From NCBI RefSeq assembly GCF_003469205.1, contig NZ_QSIN01000002.1, forward strand, positions 62,001-126,000: a DNA stretch of 64,000 nucleotides, read 5' to 3'. The DNA is from Collinsella sp. AM33-4BH (lineage in GTDB: Bacteria; Actinomycetota; Coriobacteriia; Coriobacteriales; Coriobacteriaceae). Shown here piece after piece: positions 26,429 through 38,721 of this stretch (positions within the stretch are counted from its first letter, which is position 1; each line of letters starts with the position of its first letter). A program made the position numbers and the translations under genes. The notes beneath the pieces are model-generated. The model was not told the DNA's origin. It ran no database searches and saw nothing but the letters and a program-made list of their open reading frames with translations.

Positions 26429-27784
26429 ATGAGCTACACGCAGAAAGTTCTCGACGAGCTCAAGGCCCGCTATCCCGAGCAGCCTGAGTTCATCCAGGCC
26501 GCGACCGAGATCCTCGGCACCATCCAGCCGGCGCTCGACGCCCACCCCGAGTACGAGGAGGCCGCCCTACTGGAGCGCCTTGTCGAGCCCGAGCGCATCG
26601 TCATGTTCCGTGTTCCCTGGGTCGACGACCAGGGCAAGGTCCAGGTCAACCGCGGTTACCGCGTCGAGTTCAACTCTGCCATTGGACCCTACAAGGGCGG
26701 CCTGCGCTTTAACCCGACGGTCACCCTGGGCATGCTCAAGTTCCTGGGCCTGGAGCAGATCCTCAAGAACAGCCTGACCACCCTTCCCATGGGCGGCGGC
26801 AAGGGCGGTTCCGACTTTGACCCCAAGGGCAAGTCCAACAACGAGATCATGCACTTCTGCCAGTCCTTCATGACCGAGCTCTATCGTCACATCGGCCCCA
26901 ACACCGACGTTCCCGCCGGCGACCTGGGCGTTGGCGGCCGCGAGGTTGCCTACATGTTCGGTCAGTACAAGCGCCTGACCAACGAGTGGACCGGCGTCCT
27001 CACCGGCAAGGGCCTCTCCTTTGGCGGCTCGCTCGCCCGCACCGAGGCCACTGGCTACGGCCTGGTCTACTTTGTGGACGAGTACCTCAAGAGCCGCGGC
27101 GACTCCTTCGAGGGCAAGAACGTCGTCGTTCACGGCTCCGGTAACGTTGCCATCTACGCCGTCCAGAAGGTTTCCCAGCTCGGCGGCAAGGTGCTGGCCT
27201 GCTCCGATACCCACGGCTGGGTCGAGGATCCCGACGGCATCGACTACTCCGTGCTCGAGCACGTCTACAACCAGAAGCGCTCTGGCCACGACAAGGGCGT
27301 CACGCTCGCCATGTACGTTGACGAGAAGCCCGGTGCCGTGTGGCACGAGGGCGACGGCCGCGGCGTTTGGCAGCTGCCCTGCGACATCGCGCTGCCCTGC
27401 GCTCGCGAGAACACGCTGCTGCTCGAGGACGCCCAGGCGCTCGTCGCCAACGGCTGCAAGGTGGTCGGCGAGGGCGCAAACATGCCCACGACCATCGAGG
27501 CCACGAACTACTTCCAGGAGAACGGCGTCGCCTTTATGCCCGGCAAGGCTGCCAACGCCGGCGGCGTGCTCGTGTCCGGCCTGGAGATGAGCCAGAACGC
27601 CGAGCACCTGTCCTGGACCTTTGAGGAGGTCGACGGCAAGCTCGAGCAGCTCATGCGCGGCATGTTCCACAATGTGGACGACACCGCCAAGGAGTATGGC
27701 CAGGAGGGCAACTTTGTCATGGGCGCCAACATCGCCGGCTTCCTGAAGGTCGCCGACGCCATGCTCGCCCAGGGCGTCTGCTAA
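26429..27784 (+). CDS. gdhA: Glutamate dehydrogenase (hexameric)
   Basis: A 451-residue enzyme. YKGGLRFNPTVTL lies near residue 90, the catalytic lysine region LPMGGGKGGSDFDPKG near 120, PAGDLGVGGREV near 165, and the Rossmann motif HGSGNVAIYA near 236. Length and sequence are those of NADP-type small GDH. It interconverts 2-oxoglutarate plus ammonium and glutamate. TTGGAGG lies eight bases before ATG 26429. It is monocistronic with a perfect terminator, and its third codon positions are strongly C-biased, as in a highly expressed gene. Confidence 0.96.
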   Translation: MSYTQKVLDELKARYPEQPEFIQAATEILGTIQPALDAHPEYEEAALLERLVEPERIVMFRVPWVDDQGKVQVNRGYRVEFNSAIGPYKGGLRFNPTVTLGMLKFLGLEQILKNSLTTLPMGGGKGGSDFDPKGKSNNEIMHFCQSFMTELYRHIGPNTDVPAGDLGVGGREVAYMFGQYKRLTNEWTGVLTGKGLSFGGSLARTEATGYGLVYFVDEYLKSRGDSFEGKNVVVHGSGNVAIYAVQKVSQLGGKVLACSDTHGWVEDPDGIDYSVLEHVYNQKRSGHDKGVTLAMYVDEKPGAVWHEGDGRGVWQLPCDIALPCARENTLLLEDAQALVANGCKVVGEGANMPTTIEATNYFQENGVAFMPGKAANAGGVLVSGLEMSQNAEHLSWTFEEVDGKLEQLMRGMFHNVDDTAKEYGQEGNFVMGANIAGFLKVADAMLAQGVC

Positions 27785-27810
27785 GCCCAGCTCGACATAG
27801 CACCTGATGA

Positions 27811-27841
27811 GGCTCCCAGCATTTGTGCTGGGAGCCTTTTT
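27811..27841 (+). terminator. Terminator after gdhA
   Basis: A perfect eleven-base stem GGCTCCCAGCA / TGCTGGGAGCC has a TTTG loop and is followed by five T residues. Confidence 0.95.
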
Positions 27842-27904
27842 CTATGGTGGTGAGGGCCGTGCACCCTCGTTTGGTACACTTAGGGGTACTGGACAAGTAA
27901 AGAG

Positions 27905-28819
27905 ATGGGGGAGAACGTGCTCAAGTTCGGTACCTACGTCCGTGTTGGAAACGCGGCCGAAGCCTATGAGCTCTTACAGAAGAACCGCAACAACAAGATT
28001 GTGGGCGGCGGCATCTGGATGCGCCTGGGTTCGCGTCGCGTGGCGACGGCGATTGACCTTTCGGCCTGCGGACTCGATCAGATCGAGGAGACCGAGACCG
28101 AGTTTCGCATCGGTGCCATGTGCACCCTACGCCAGCTCGAGCGCCATGCCGAGCTCAACGCGCTCGTCAACAATGTCTTTGAGTTTGCCGTCCACGATAT
28201 CGTGGGCGTGCAGCTGCGCAATACCGCCACGGTGGGCGGCAGCATCTACGGCCGCTTTGGCTTCTCGGACGTGCTTTCGGCTTTTTTGGCACTCGATTCA
28301 TACGTTAAGCTGACAGGTGCCGGCCGCGTGCCGCTCGCCGAGTTTGTGAACATGGGCTACGTGCGCGACGTGATCGAGCATGTTGTGGTCGTTAAACACG
28401 ACTACCGCGCAAGCTACGAGGCCGTGCGCAAGGCCGCGACCGACTTCCCCTCGCTGAACGTCACCGCCGCCTGGTGGGACGGCTCCTGGCACGTCACCGT
28501 GGGTGCCCGCCCGCTGCGCGCGACCCTGCTGCGGGGCGAGGCATGCGGCCTGGTGAACGAGCAGCCTTCCGAGGACGAGCTGTGCGCCCTTGCCGCATCC
28601 GTGCGTACCCTGAGCTACGGCACCAACCTGTGGGGCTCGGCCGACTACCGCCGCCGCATCTCGGCCCCGCTGGCGATTCAGGCCGTGCGCCGCGCCGCCG
28701 GCATTGAGCTTTCGGCCGCGCTTGCCCGCGAGCTCGAGGGCGTGCAGATTCCCAAGCACGCCACGGACGAGTATTCCTGCCGCCGCGTGCCCGGCGTCGA
28801 TTCTAGCGAGGTGCGCTAA
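27905..28819 (+). CDS. FAD-binding subunit of a molybdenum hydroxylase (xanthine dehydrogenase family)
   Basis: A 304-residue flavoprotein of the CO/xanthine dehydrogenase medium-subunit family. NKIVGGGIWMRLG near residue 35 and NTATVGGSIYGRFGFSDVL near 110 bind FAD. It passes electrons from the Fe-S/Mo subunit to NAD or another carrier. The start is uncertain: ATG 27905 with a modest AAAGAG upstream, or GTG 27917 with GGGGGAG only three bases away. The stop overlaps the next ATG by one base (TAATG), so both subunits are made together. Confidence 0.85.
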   Translation: MGENVLKFGTYVRVGNAAEAYELLQKNRNNKIVGGGIWMRLGSRRVATAIDLSACGLDQIEETETEFRIGAMCTLRQLERHAELNALVNNVFEFAVHDIVGVQLRNTATVGGSIYGRFGFSDVLSAFLALDSYVKLTGAGRVPLAEFVNMGYVRDVIEHVVVVKHDYRASYEAVRKAATDFPSLNVTAAWWDGSWHVTVGARPLRATLLRGEACGLVNEQPSEDELCALAASVRTLSYGTNLWGSADYRRRISAPLAIQAVRRAAGIELSAALARELEGVQIPKHATDEYSCRRVPGVDSSEVR

Positions 28820-31650
28820 TGGCTGCCAAACTCATCGATCTTTCTTTTACGCTCAACGGTCGCAAGGTCAAGGTTCAGATTGCCCCCGACACCATGCTCT
28901 TTGCGCTGCTGCGCGAGCAGGGCTGCGCGTCGGTACGCTGCGCCTGCGAAACCACCAACTGCGGCCTGTGCACGGTGTGGCTCGACGGCGACCCGGTGCT
29001 GAGCTGCTCGGTTCCCGCCGCGCGCGTCGAGGGCCGCTCCGTCACCACGCTCGAGGGCCTCAAGGCCGAGTCCGAGGCGCTCGCCCGCGCGATGGCTGCC
29101 GAAGGCGCCGAGCAGTGCGGTTTTTGCGCCCCCGGCCTCATCATGAACGTGCTGGCGCTCGCCCGCGCCGCCAAGGAGGACCCGACGCTCGTCGCCACGC
29201 GCGAGGAGCTCTCGCGCCAGCTCGCCGGCAATCTTTGCCGCTGCAGCGGCTACGAGAGCCAGCTGCGCGCCATCGTGCGCTTTCTCAACGAGTCCGGCGT
29301 GCAGGTGGGCTTTGAGATGCCCGAGCTGCCGGTCAACGACACCAGCTGCGACGGCGTCTCCTACAAGCAGATCACCCACAAGCAGCCCAAGAAGGACTCG
29401 AAGGCCCTGCTCGAGGGCCGTCCGGTCTACACGGGCGACCTGGTGCCCGCCGGGGCCCTGATCGTCAAACTCAAGCGCAGCCCCTATGCCCGCGCCAAGA
29501 TCCGCTCCATCGACACGTCGCGCGCCCTGAAGGTGCCCGGCGTGGTTGGCGTCTACACCTACGAGGACGTGCCCAAGCGCCGCTTTACCATCGCCGGCCA
29601 GAGCTATCCGCAGCCGAGTCCCTACGACCGCCTGATCCTCGAGAACCTCGTGCGCTACCAAAACGAGGAGGTGGCGATCGTCGCCGCCGAGACCGAGGAG
29701 GCCGCCGACAAGGCGCTCAAGCTCATCAAGGTCGACTACGAGGTGCTCGAGCCCCTGCTCGACTTTACCCAGGCACTCGATAACGACATCGTGGTCCACC
29801 CCGAGGGCGACGTGAGCTTTATGTTCCCGCAGGGCGGCGATGTTCCGCGCAACCTGGTGTGCAGCGGTACCAGCGATTATGGCGATCTGGACGAGGCCTT
29901 CGCCCAGAGCGACATCGTCTTTGAGCGCACTTACACCAGCCAGGCCACGCAGACCGCGCCCATGGAAACCTTCCGCGCCTTTGCGACGACCGACGCGTTC
30001 GGGCGTATCTCGGTGACCACCTCTACACAGGTGCCCTTCCACGTGCGCCGCATGGTCGCGCAGTCGCTCGACATTCCGCAGTCGCAGGTGCAGGTCATTA
30101 AGCCGCGCATCGGCGGCGGCTTTGGCTCCAAGCAGACGGGCTGCTGCGAGATCTTCGTTGCGTTCGTGACCCAGCAGACTGGCCGTCCGAGCTACTGCTG
30201 CTACACCCGCGAGGAGACTATCACCGCGGGTAACTCGCGCCACCAGATGCAGATGACCGTTAAGCTGGGCGCCATGAACGACGGCACCATCACGGCCATC
30301 GACTTGCACACGCTGTCCAACGCCGGCGCGTACGGCGAGCACGCCACCACGACGATCGGCCTTTCGGGCCACAAGAGCCTGCCGATTTACAACCATGTGA
30401 AGGCGAGCCGCTTTAGGTGGGACGCCGTCTACACCAACACCAACCGCGGCGGCGCGTATCGCGGCTACGGTGCCACCCAGGGCCAGTTTGCCGTGGAGAG
30501 CGCCGTCAACGAGCTCGCCGACATGCTGCACATGGACCCCGCCGACCTGCGCCTTAAGAACATGGTGCGCGAGGGCGAGATCATGCCGCAGTACTACAAC
30601 GAGAAGCTCAACGCCTGCGCGCTCGACCGCTGCCTGCTGCGAGCGATGGACATGATCGGTTGGCGCGACAAGCCGCTGGCCGTCGACCTGGGCGACCGCG
30701 TGCGTGCTCTGGGCTGTGCGCTCACCATGCAGGGCTCGGGCATTTCCAACGTGGATATCGCCGGCATCGACATGCGCCTGGAAGAGGACGGCTTCATTAC
30801 CATCGGCACCGGCGCCACCGATAACGGCATGGGCGTCGACACGATCCTGGCGCAGATTGCCGCCGAGGAGCTGGGCGTGGAGAGCTCGCTCATTGTGGTG
30901 CGCGGCGTGGACACCGATGTGTCGCCGTTCGACGCCGGCTCGTACGCGAGCTCCGGTACCTACGTGACGGGCCTTGCCGCCAAGAACGCCGCGACCGAGC
31001 TGCGCCAGAAGATTTGCGCCAAGGCCGCCCAGATGTGGGACGTTGACGCCGCCGACGTGGTCTTCGACGGCCAGTACGTGCGCCTGTCCGACGAGCGTGC
31101 TGCGCGCGAGCACGGTCGCTACCTTACGCTGCGAGACTTTGCCAACCTGTGCGTCAAGAACATCGCGGGCGGTGACGCGCTGACTTCGCACGCCTCTGCC
31201 TGCCTGCCCGTTTCGCCCCCGCCGTTTATGGCCGGCATTGCCGAGGTCGAGGTTGACAAGGCCACCGGCAAGGTGACCGTGGTGGATTACGCCGCTGCCG
31301 TCGATTGCGGCACCGTGATCAACGAGGCGCTCGCGCGCGTCCAGGCCGAGGGCGGCATTGCCCAGGGCATCGGTCACGCGCTCTACGAGATCGTCGAGCA
31401 TGACGACCGCGGTCGCCTGCGCACCGGCAACTTTATGAGCTACAAGCTGCCTACGCGCCTGGATATCGGCAGCATTCGCGTGGCCTTTGAGCCGAGCTAC
31501 GAGCCGACGGGCCCGTTTGGCGCCAAGTCGATCGGCGAGGTCGTCATCAACACGCCGCTCGCCGCCGTGGCCTCGGCCGTCGCACACGCCACGGGCCACC
31601 AGGTCCGCTCGCTGCCCATCACGCCGGAGAAAGCGCTGCTGGGGGAGTAG
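28819..31650 (+). CDS. Molybdenum hydroxylase: fused 2Fe-2S and molybdopterin subunit
   Basis: A 943-residue protein. Residues 1 to about 165 are the two-cluster Fe-S module: plant-type CETTNCGLC then LSC, followed by QCGFCAPG and NLCRCSGY. The rest is a xanthine dehydrogenase/aldehyde oxidoreductase molybdopterin domain with GGGFGSKQTG near residue 434, RGGAYRGYGATQ near 546 and, close to the end, FGAKSIGE with the catalytic glutamate. It hydroxylates a purine or aldehyde-like substrate. The selenium-carrier genes upstream make a selenium-dependent hydroxylase plausible, but sequence alone cannot show the labile selenium ligand. Confidence 0.88.
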   Translation: MAAKLIDLSFTLNGRKVKVQIAPDTMLFALLREQGCASVRCACETTNCGLCTVWLDGDPVLSCSVPAARVEGRSVTTLEGLKAESEALARAMAAEGAEQCGFCAPGLIMNVLALARAAKEDPTLVATREELSRQLAGNLCRCSGYESQLRAIVRFLNESGVQVGFEMPELPVNDTSCDGVSYKQITHKQPKKDSKALLEGRPVYTGDLVPAGALIVKLKRSPYARAKIRSIDTSRALKVPGVVGVYTYEDVPKRRFTIAGQSYPQPSPYDRLILENLVRYQNEEVAIVAAETEEAADKALKLIKVDYEVLEPLLDFTQALDNDIVVHPEGDVSFMFPQGGDVPRNLVCSGTSDYGDLDEAFAQSDIVFERTYTSQATQTAPMETFRAFATTDAFGRISVTTSTQVPFHVRRMVAQSLDIPQSQVQVIKPRIGGGFGSKQTGCCEIFVAFVTQQTGRPSYCCYTREETITAGNSRHQMQMTVKLGAMNDGTITAIDLHTLSNAGAYGEHATTTIGLSGHKSLPIYNHVKASRFRWDAVYTNTNRGGAYRGYGATQGQFAVESAVNELADMLHMDPADLRLKNMVREGEIMPQYYNEKLNACALDRCLLRAMDMIGWRDKPLAVDLGDRVRALGCALTMQGSGISNVDIAGIDMRLEEDGFITIGTGATDNGMGVDTILAQIAAEELGVESSLIVVRGVDTDVSPFDAGSYASSGTYVTGLAAKNAATELRQKICAKAAQMWDVDAADVVFDGQYVRLSDERAAREHGRYLTLRDFANLCVKNIAGGDALTSHASACLPVSPPPFMAGIAEVEVDKATGKVTVVDYAAAVDCGTVINEALARVQAEGGIAQGIGHALYEIVEHDDRGRLRTGNFMSYKLPTRLDIGSIRVAFEPSYEPTGPFGAKSIGEVVINTPLAAVASAVAHATGHQVRSLPITPEKALLGE

Positions 31651-31674
31651 CGGGTCGGCGAACAAGTCGTAATT

Positions 31675-31704
31675 GGCGGGGCGGGGCAACTCGACCCGCC
31701 TTTT
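31675..31704 (+). terminator. Terminator after the molybdenum hydroxylase
   Basis: GGCGGG (31675-31680) pairs with CCCGCC (31695-31700), followed by TTTT. An alternative CGGGTCG / CGACCCG pairing overlaps it. Confidence 0.6.
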
Positions 31705-31790
31705 GCACTCGTGGTGAGGTCGTGAGCCTGTAAAACGTGTGCGTGCGCTTGTCGCTCGTATCTGCTATCATTCCTAATCTGTGCGCTCAT

Positions 31791-31874
31791 GCGGGCGTGG
31801 CGGAATTGGTAGACGCGCCAGATTTAGGTTCTGGTGGGATTCCCGTGAAGGTTCGAGTCCTTTCGCCCGCACCA
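31791..31874 (+). tRNA. tRNA-Leu (TAG)
   Basis: An 84-base tRNA with acceptor GCGGGCG / CGCCCGC, anticodon arm CCAGA-TTTAGGT-TCTGG, a class II variable arm and T loop TTCGAGT. CCA is encoded. Confidence 0.97.
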
Positions 31875-31965
31875 ACGCATCTGCGTCGGCCCTGGCCGTC
31901 GCGACTCTTTGTTGCATAAAGGTACCAGCACCTCAGATAAGCTGGGCAGTATGAGGAGGAACGTG

Positions 31966-33264
31966 TTGAACATCACCGCTTCTGACGTCAAGGACGCCAA
32001 GCTCACCGCTACGGTCACCATCCCGGCCGCCGACGTCGACGCCGCGATCAAGAAGGCTTACAAGGACACCGCCAAGAAGTACCGCTTCCCGGGCTTCCGC
32101 GCCGGTAAGGCTCCCCGTCCGGTTATCGACTCTGCTCTTGGCGCCGAGGCTACCCTCGCTCAGGCCACCAACGACCTGATCGCCGCCAACGAGCCCGCCG
32201 TCCTCAACGAGCTGGACATCGTCCCCACCAAGAACGGTGACTACAAGGACCTCGACCTCGCTAAGGATCACGAGGACTACACCTACACCGTCGAGTTCTC
32301 CCTGCGTCCCGCCGCTGAGCTCTCCTCCTTCGACGCTGTCGAGATCGAGATGCCCCCTGCGGAGGTCACCGAGTCCGAGATCAACAACCAGGTCGAGATG
32401 CTCCTCAACTACCGTGCCACCTTCGAGGATGTCGAGGGCCGCGCTGTCGAGTCCGAGGACTACGTTACCGTCGACCTCAAGGCCGTCGAGAACGCCGACA
32501 ACTTTGCCGCCGAGGGCCGTATGCTCATCGCCGGTAGCGACAGCAACCCCGCCGAGTTCAACGAGGCTCTGATCGGCGCCAACGTTGACGACGTCAAGTC
32601 CGTCACCTGGACCGACGAGGCCGAGGAGGGCGAGGAGGCCGAGACCCACACCGTCGAGGTCACCGTCAAGGGCATCAAGGTCCGCAACACCCCCGAGCTC
32701 ACCGACGAGCTCGTCAAGTCCGACTTTGGCTTCGACAGCATCGACGCCATGCGCGACGCCATCAAGATTGAGATTCAGCAGGACAAGGCTTCCCGCCTGC
32801 CGGCCGAGAAGGAGAACCGTTGCGTCTCCGCTCTCGCCGAGCGTCTGCAGCTCGACGAGATGGACGCCGACTACGAGCAGTCCGTCTTTGAGGAGCTTGG
32901 CCAGAACTTCCTGTCCAACCTCGCTGCCCGCGGCATGACGCTCGACACCTGGCTGCCCGCTTCCGGTCTGACCATGGAGCAGTTCATCGGCGACCTGCAT
33001 AAGCAGGCCAACGACGTTGCCCGTGAGTCCCTGGCTCTGGACGCCCTCGCGCGTGAGCTCAAGATTGAGGTCACCGAGGACGACATCAACGCCGAGTTCG
33101 AGAAGGCCGGCGTCAAGGACGTCGAGGCTTCCAAGGCCGAGTTCATCGCCGATGGCCGCATGCCTGCCGTCCGCGAGTCCATCCGTCGCTCCAAGGCCGT
33201 CGACCACCTGGTCGAGAACGCCAAGGTGACCGAGGTCGACGAGACCGCCAAGGACGCCGAGTAA
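31966..33264 (+). CDS. tig: Trigger factor
   Basis: A 432-residue ribosome-bound chaperone and peptidyl-prolyl isomerase. The ribosome-docking signature reads FPGFRAGKAPRPVI near residue 43, and a PPIase domain and long helical C-terminus follow. It shields nascent chains at the exit tunnel. TTG 31966 is preferred because AGGAGGA lies five bases upstream; GTG 31963 and ATG 31951 are in frame but too close to, or inside, that site. Placement before clpP-clpX is the classic arrangement. Confidence 0.93.
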   Translation: MNITASDVKDAKLTATVTIPAADVDAAIKKAYKDTAKKYRFPGFRAGKAPRPVIDSALGAEATLAQATNDLIAANEPAVLNELDIVPTKNGDYKDLDLAKDHEDYTYTVEFSLRPAAELSSFDAVEIEMPPAEVTESEINNQVEMLLNYRATFEDVEGRAVESEDYVTVDLKAVENADNFAAEGRMLIAGSDSNPAEFNEALIGANVDDVKSVTWTDEAEEGEEAETHTVEVTVKGIKVRNTPELTDELVKSDFGFDSIDAMRDAIKIEIQQDKASRLPAEKENRCVSALAERLQLDEMDADYEQSVFEELGQNFLSNLAARGMTLDTWLPASGLTMEQFIGDLHKQANDVARESLALDALARELKIEVTEDDINAEFEKAGVKDVEASKAEFIADGRMPAVRESIRRSKAVDHLVENAKVTEVDETAKDAE

Positions 33265-33340
33265 TTCTCGCCACCTTGCCCGCGAGCGCATGTATGTGCC
33301 CGTGATGGGGTAAAGTTAATAGCCGGTTATCCGGTTGCTT

Positions 33341-33384
33341 CGTACGGTGCCAGCCAATGCATAGCATGCGGGCACCGTACGTTT
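33341..33384 (+). terminator. Hairpin terminator between tig and clpP
   Basis: A perfect eleven-base stem CGTACGGTGCC / GGCACCGTACG (33341-33351, 33371-33381) is followed by TTTA. clpP starts 44 bases later, so this may be partial or regulated. Confidence 0.7.
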
Positions 33385-33427
33385 ATCTAGAACCAATTTG
33401 GTCCGCAAGAGAGAAATGGAGATGCGT

Positions 33428-34048
33428 ATGATCGCTAAGTTCGATTCCGCCCTCGTGCCATACGTTATCGAGCAGACGCCGCGCGGCGAGCGCAGCTACG
33501 ATATCTATTCGCGCCTGCTCAACGACCGCATCATCTTCTTGGGCGAGGAGATCAACTCCGTCAGCGCCAACCTGGTCGTTGCCCAGCTGCTGCATCTTGA
33601 GAGCCAGGATGCCGAGAAGGATATCTCGCTCTACATCAATTCGCCCGGTGGCGAGGTTTACTCCGGCCTGGCGATTCTTGACACCATGAACTTCATCAAG
33701 CCGCAGGTCTCCACCATCTGCGTCGGTATGGCCGCGTCCATGGCCGCCGTGCTGCTTTCGGCCGGCGCTAAGGGCAAGCGCTTCTGCCTGCCGCACTCCA
33801 AAGTCATGATTCACCAGCCCAGCGGCGGTGCCCAGGGTCAGCAGACCGAGATTGAGATTGTGGCCGAGGAGATCAAGAAGACCCGCCGCGAGCTCAACCA
33901 GATCTTGTCCGATGCCTCGGGCCAGCCCATCGAGAAGGTCCAGGCCGATACCGAGCGCGACAACTACCTGACCGCCGCCGAGGCCCTCGACTACGGCCTG
34001 ATTGACCGTATCGTCACCTCGCGAGATCTCGCCGCGAAGGATGCCTAG
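33428..34048 (+). CDS. clpP: ATP-dependent Clp protease proteolytic subunit
   Basis: A 206-residue serine protease with the full triad: Ser in [11 protein letters not shown] near residue 100, His in [10 protein letters not shown] near 125, and Asp in TERDNYLTA near 176. It forms the tetradecameric barrel that degrades proteins fed by ClpX. ATG 33428 has GGAG six bases upstream; ATG 33422 is in frame but adjacent to that site. The clpX ATG is two bases after the stop codon. Confidence 0.97.
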   Translation: MIAKFDSALVPYVIEQTPRGERSYDIYSRLLNDRIIFLGEEINSVSANLVVAQLLHLESQDAEKDISLYINSPGGEVYSGLAILDTMNFIKPQVSTICVGMAASMAAVLLSAGAKGKRFCLPHSKVMIHQPSGGAQGQQTEIEIVAEEIKKTRRELNQILSDASGQPIEKVQADTERDNYLTAAEALDYGLIDRIVTSRDLAAKDA

Positions 34049-34049
34049 G

Positions 34050-35456
34050 ATGGCAGGTAACATGCAGGACAACTTTGACGAGAACGGCAACCCCATCCGC
34101 TGCTCCTTTTGCGGAAAAGAGCAGGGCCAGGTCCGTCGCCTCGTAAAGGGCCCGACCAACATCTTTATCTGTGACGAGTGCGTCGCCGCCTGTTCCGAGA
34201 TCCTTGAGGAGTCGCTGGCTTCGGACTTTATGGACGCTGCCCGCAACGGCAAGCTGCCGGGCTTCCTCAACGACCACGGCCAGGCTGCATCCCAGCCCGC
34301 CGTGGACCCCGAGGCCGAGGGCTTTGAGCTCGAGGACGACCGCCAGGTCATCACGCACGTGCCGACGCCGCACGAGATCTATGACGAGCTTTCGGCCTAT
34401 GTCATGGGGCAGGAGGACGCCAAGCGCGCCATGTCGGTGGCCGTGTACAACCACTATCGCCGCGTGATCGAGGGCGGCGCCGCGGTGTCCGCTTTTGACG
34501 ACAGCATGGGCTCGCAGTTCGACACCGATATGGACGAGGTGGAGCTCGCCAAGTCCAATATTTTGCTGCTCGGTCCCACCGGTACCGGTAAGACCCTGCT
34601 CGCCCAGACGCTCGCCCGCATTCTCGAGGTGCCGTTTGCCATCGCCGACGCCACCGCGCTTACCGAGGCCGGTTACGTGGGCGAGGATGTGGAGAACATC
34701 CTGCTCAAGCTCATCAACGCCGCTGATGGCGACATTGAGCGCGCTCAGGTGGGCATTATCTACGTGGACGAGATTGACAAGATTGCCCGCAAGGCCGAGA
34801 ACCTCTCCATTACCCGCGATGTCTCGGGCGAGGGTGTGCAGCAGGCGCTGCTTAAGATTCTTGAGGGCACGGTGGCCAGCGTTCCGCCTACCGGTGGCCG
34901 CAAGCATCCCCAGCAGGAGCTGCTGCAGATCGACACGACTAACATCCTGTTTATCTGCGGCGGTGCCTTTGTGGGTCTGGACAAGATCATCGCCGACCGC
35001 GTGGGCAACAAGGGCGTGGGCTTTAACTCCGAGATCGCCGGCCCCACCTCGGTCGACGAGAACGACCTGCTGCGTCAGGTGCTCCCGCAGGACCTCAACG
35101 CCTTTGGCATGATCCCCGAGTTCGTGGGCCGTACGCCCGTTGTCACCCAGACGCAGGCGCTCGACGAGGACGACCTGGTGTCGATTCTGACCGAGCCCAA
35201 GAACGCCGTGGTGCGTCAGTACCGCAAGATGTTCCAGCTCGAGGACGTTGAGCTTGAGTTTGAGGACGCGGCGCTGCACGAGATCGCCCGCATGGCACTC
35301 GCCCGCAAGACCGGCGCCCGCGGCCTGCGCTCCATCTGCGAGGACGTGCTGCAGCAGACGATGTTCGACCTCCCCAGCGAGGAAGGCGTCGCCAAGGTCA
35401 TCGTGACCGAAGCCTCCGTAAAGGGCGAAGAACAGCCCCAGCGCATCTATGGGTAA
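34050..35456 (+). CDS. clpX: ATP-dependent Clp protease ATP-binding subunit
   Basis: A 468-residue AAA+ unfoldase. The N-terminal C4 zinc finger (CSFC then CDEC, about residues 14-44) binds adaptors. Walker A GPTGTGKT lies near residue 176 and Walker B IIYVDEID near 240, with sensor motifs and a C-terminal small domain following. A roughly 50-residue acidic linker separates the zinc finger from the AAA+ core. It is coupled to clpP. Confidence 0.97.
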   Translation: MAGNMQDNFDENGNPIRCSFCGKEQGQVRRLVKGPTNIFICDECVAACSEILEESLASDFMDAARNGKLPGFLNDHGQAASQPAVDPEAEGFELEDDRQVITHVPTPHEIYDELSAYVMGQEDAKRAMSVAVYNHYRRVIEGGAAVSAFDDSMGSQFDTDMDEVELAKSNILLLGPTGTGKTLLAQTLARILEVPFAIADATALTEAGYVGEDVENILLKLINAADGDIERAQVGIIYVDEIDKIARKAENLSITRDVSGEGVQQALLKILEGTVASVPPTGGRKHPQQELLQIDTTNILFICGGAFVGLDKIIADRVGNKGVGFNSEIAGPTSVDENDLLRQVLPQDLNAFGMIPEFVGRTPVVTQTQALDEDDLVSILTEPKNAVVRQYRKMFQLEDVELEFEDAALHEIARMALARKTGARGLRSICEDVLQQTMFDLPSEEGVAKVIVTEASVKGEEQPQRIYG

Positions 35457-35470
35457 ATAGCGCCCGTTTA

Positions 35471-35504
35471 GGTCCCGCGGCAACCACTGCGGGACCTGCC
35501 TTTT
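35471..35504 (+). terminator. Terminator after clpX
   Basis: GGTCCCGC / GCGGGACC (35471-35478, 35489-35496) is followed by TGCCTTTT. Confidence 0.8.
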
Positions 35505-35585
35505 AGGGACAGGTTTATTTTGGTCGGTTTTATATGGGCAAACGTCATTCTGCCTGATAAAACCTGCCAAAATAAACCTGTCCCT
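35505..35585. repeat. Long palindromic repeat, AGGGACAGGTTTATTTTGG family
   Basis: A 19-base perfect inverted repeat (35505-35523 and 35567-35585). The stem extends inward imperfectly through GGTCGGTTTTAT / ATAAAACCTGCC. It is the best-preserved copy of the family also seen at 22426-22501. Confidence 0.88.
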
Positions 35586-35660
35586 TTTTGGTAGGTATGC
35601 CTGTGCTATTCTGTTAGATTGTTTAGCTAGTATCTTCAGACTGAAGTAATCGATACCTAA

Positions 35661-35773
35661 GGCGTGTCCGCCTGCTTGGTTTTCGTAGATTCCGCACGAG
35701 CCGAAGGCCACTTAATGTGGCCTTCGTGCGAGCCAGGACTTGACCGAGCGAAAACCAAGCAGGCGGACACGCC
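35661..35773. repeat. Nested palindrome immediately upstream of valS
   Basis: A 25-base perfect inverted repeat whose left arm begins GGCGTGTCCGCC (35661-35685; right arm 35749-35773). Inside it lies a second hairpin, GAAGGCCAC-TTAAT-GTGGCCTTC, flanked by GCAC / GTGC. The right arm ends 20 bases before the valS ATG, close to its ribosome site. As RNA this would be an extremely stable leader structure. It lacks the T-box signature I looked for. Confidence 0.85.
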
Positions 35774-35793
35774 GGCGGGACAGGGAGAGATAT

Positions 35794-38490
<2,697 letters not shown>

Positions 38491-38543
38491 GTGTTACTGG
38501 GGGACGCGTCCCGATGCTTTGCTCTCCGCTGCGGACACCTATT

Positions 38544-38679
38544 CCGCCGTTCTAACGAACGGCGGCTGACTCGACGCTGCAAACGCCTCTGATGGCCAAT
38601 CTGCCGTTCAACTTCGGGCGCATGGGCATAAGCCCTATGCGCCCTTGTTTCACGGCACCTTGGCTCATCAGAGGCGTTT
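38544..38679 (+). terminator. Compound hairpin terminator after valS
   Basis: A nine-base stem CCGCCGTTC / GAACGGCGG (38544-38565) is followed by a large hairpin with outer arms AAACGCCTCTGATG / CATCAGAGGCGTTT (38581-38594, 38666-38679). Its interior pairs TGCCGT / ACGGCA and GGGCGCAT / ATGCGCCC. TGCCGTTCAA and TTTCACGGCA are shared with the elements after the double-cubane genes. Confidence 0.75.
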
Positions 38680-38721
38680 TCGCTGACTATCCTCAACCTA
38701 TACTGTTTTATTTTTCTATGA

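Noticed and set aside
28816..31689. Long minus-strand open frame opposite the molybdenum hydroxylase
   Set aside because: It mirrors codon bias of the real gene, has no ribosome site and resembles no protein family. The same applies to long antisense frames opposite metY, tig, clpX, valS and thrS.
31951..31965. ATG 31951 as trigger factor start
   Set aside because: The ATG abuts and overlaps the only good ribosome site AGGAGGA; TTG 31966 has proper spacing, although this is not certain.
35600..35793. T-box riboswitch before valS
   Set aside because: No T-box sequence or terminator/antiterminator pair was found; the region is a nested perfect palindrome instead.
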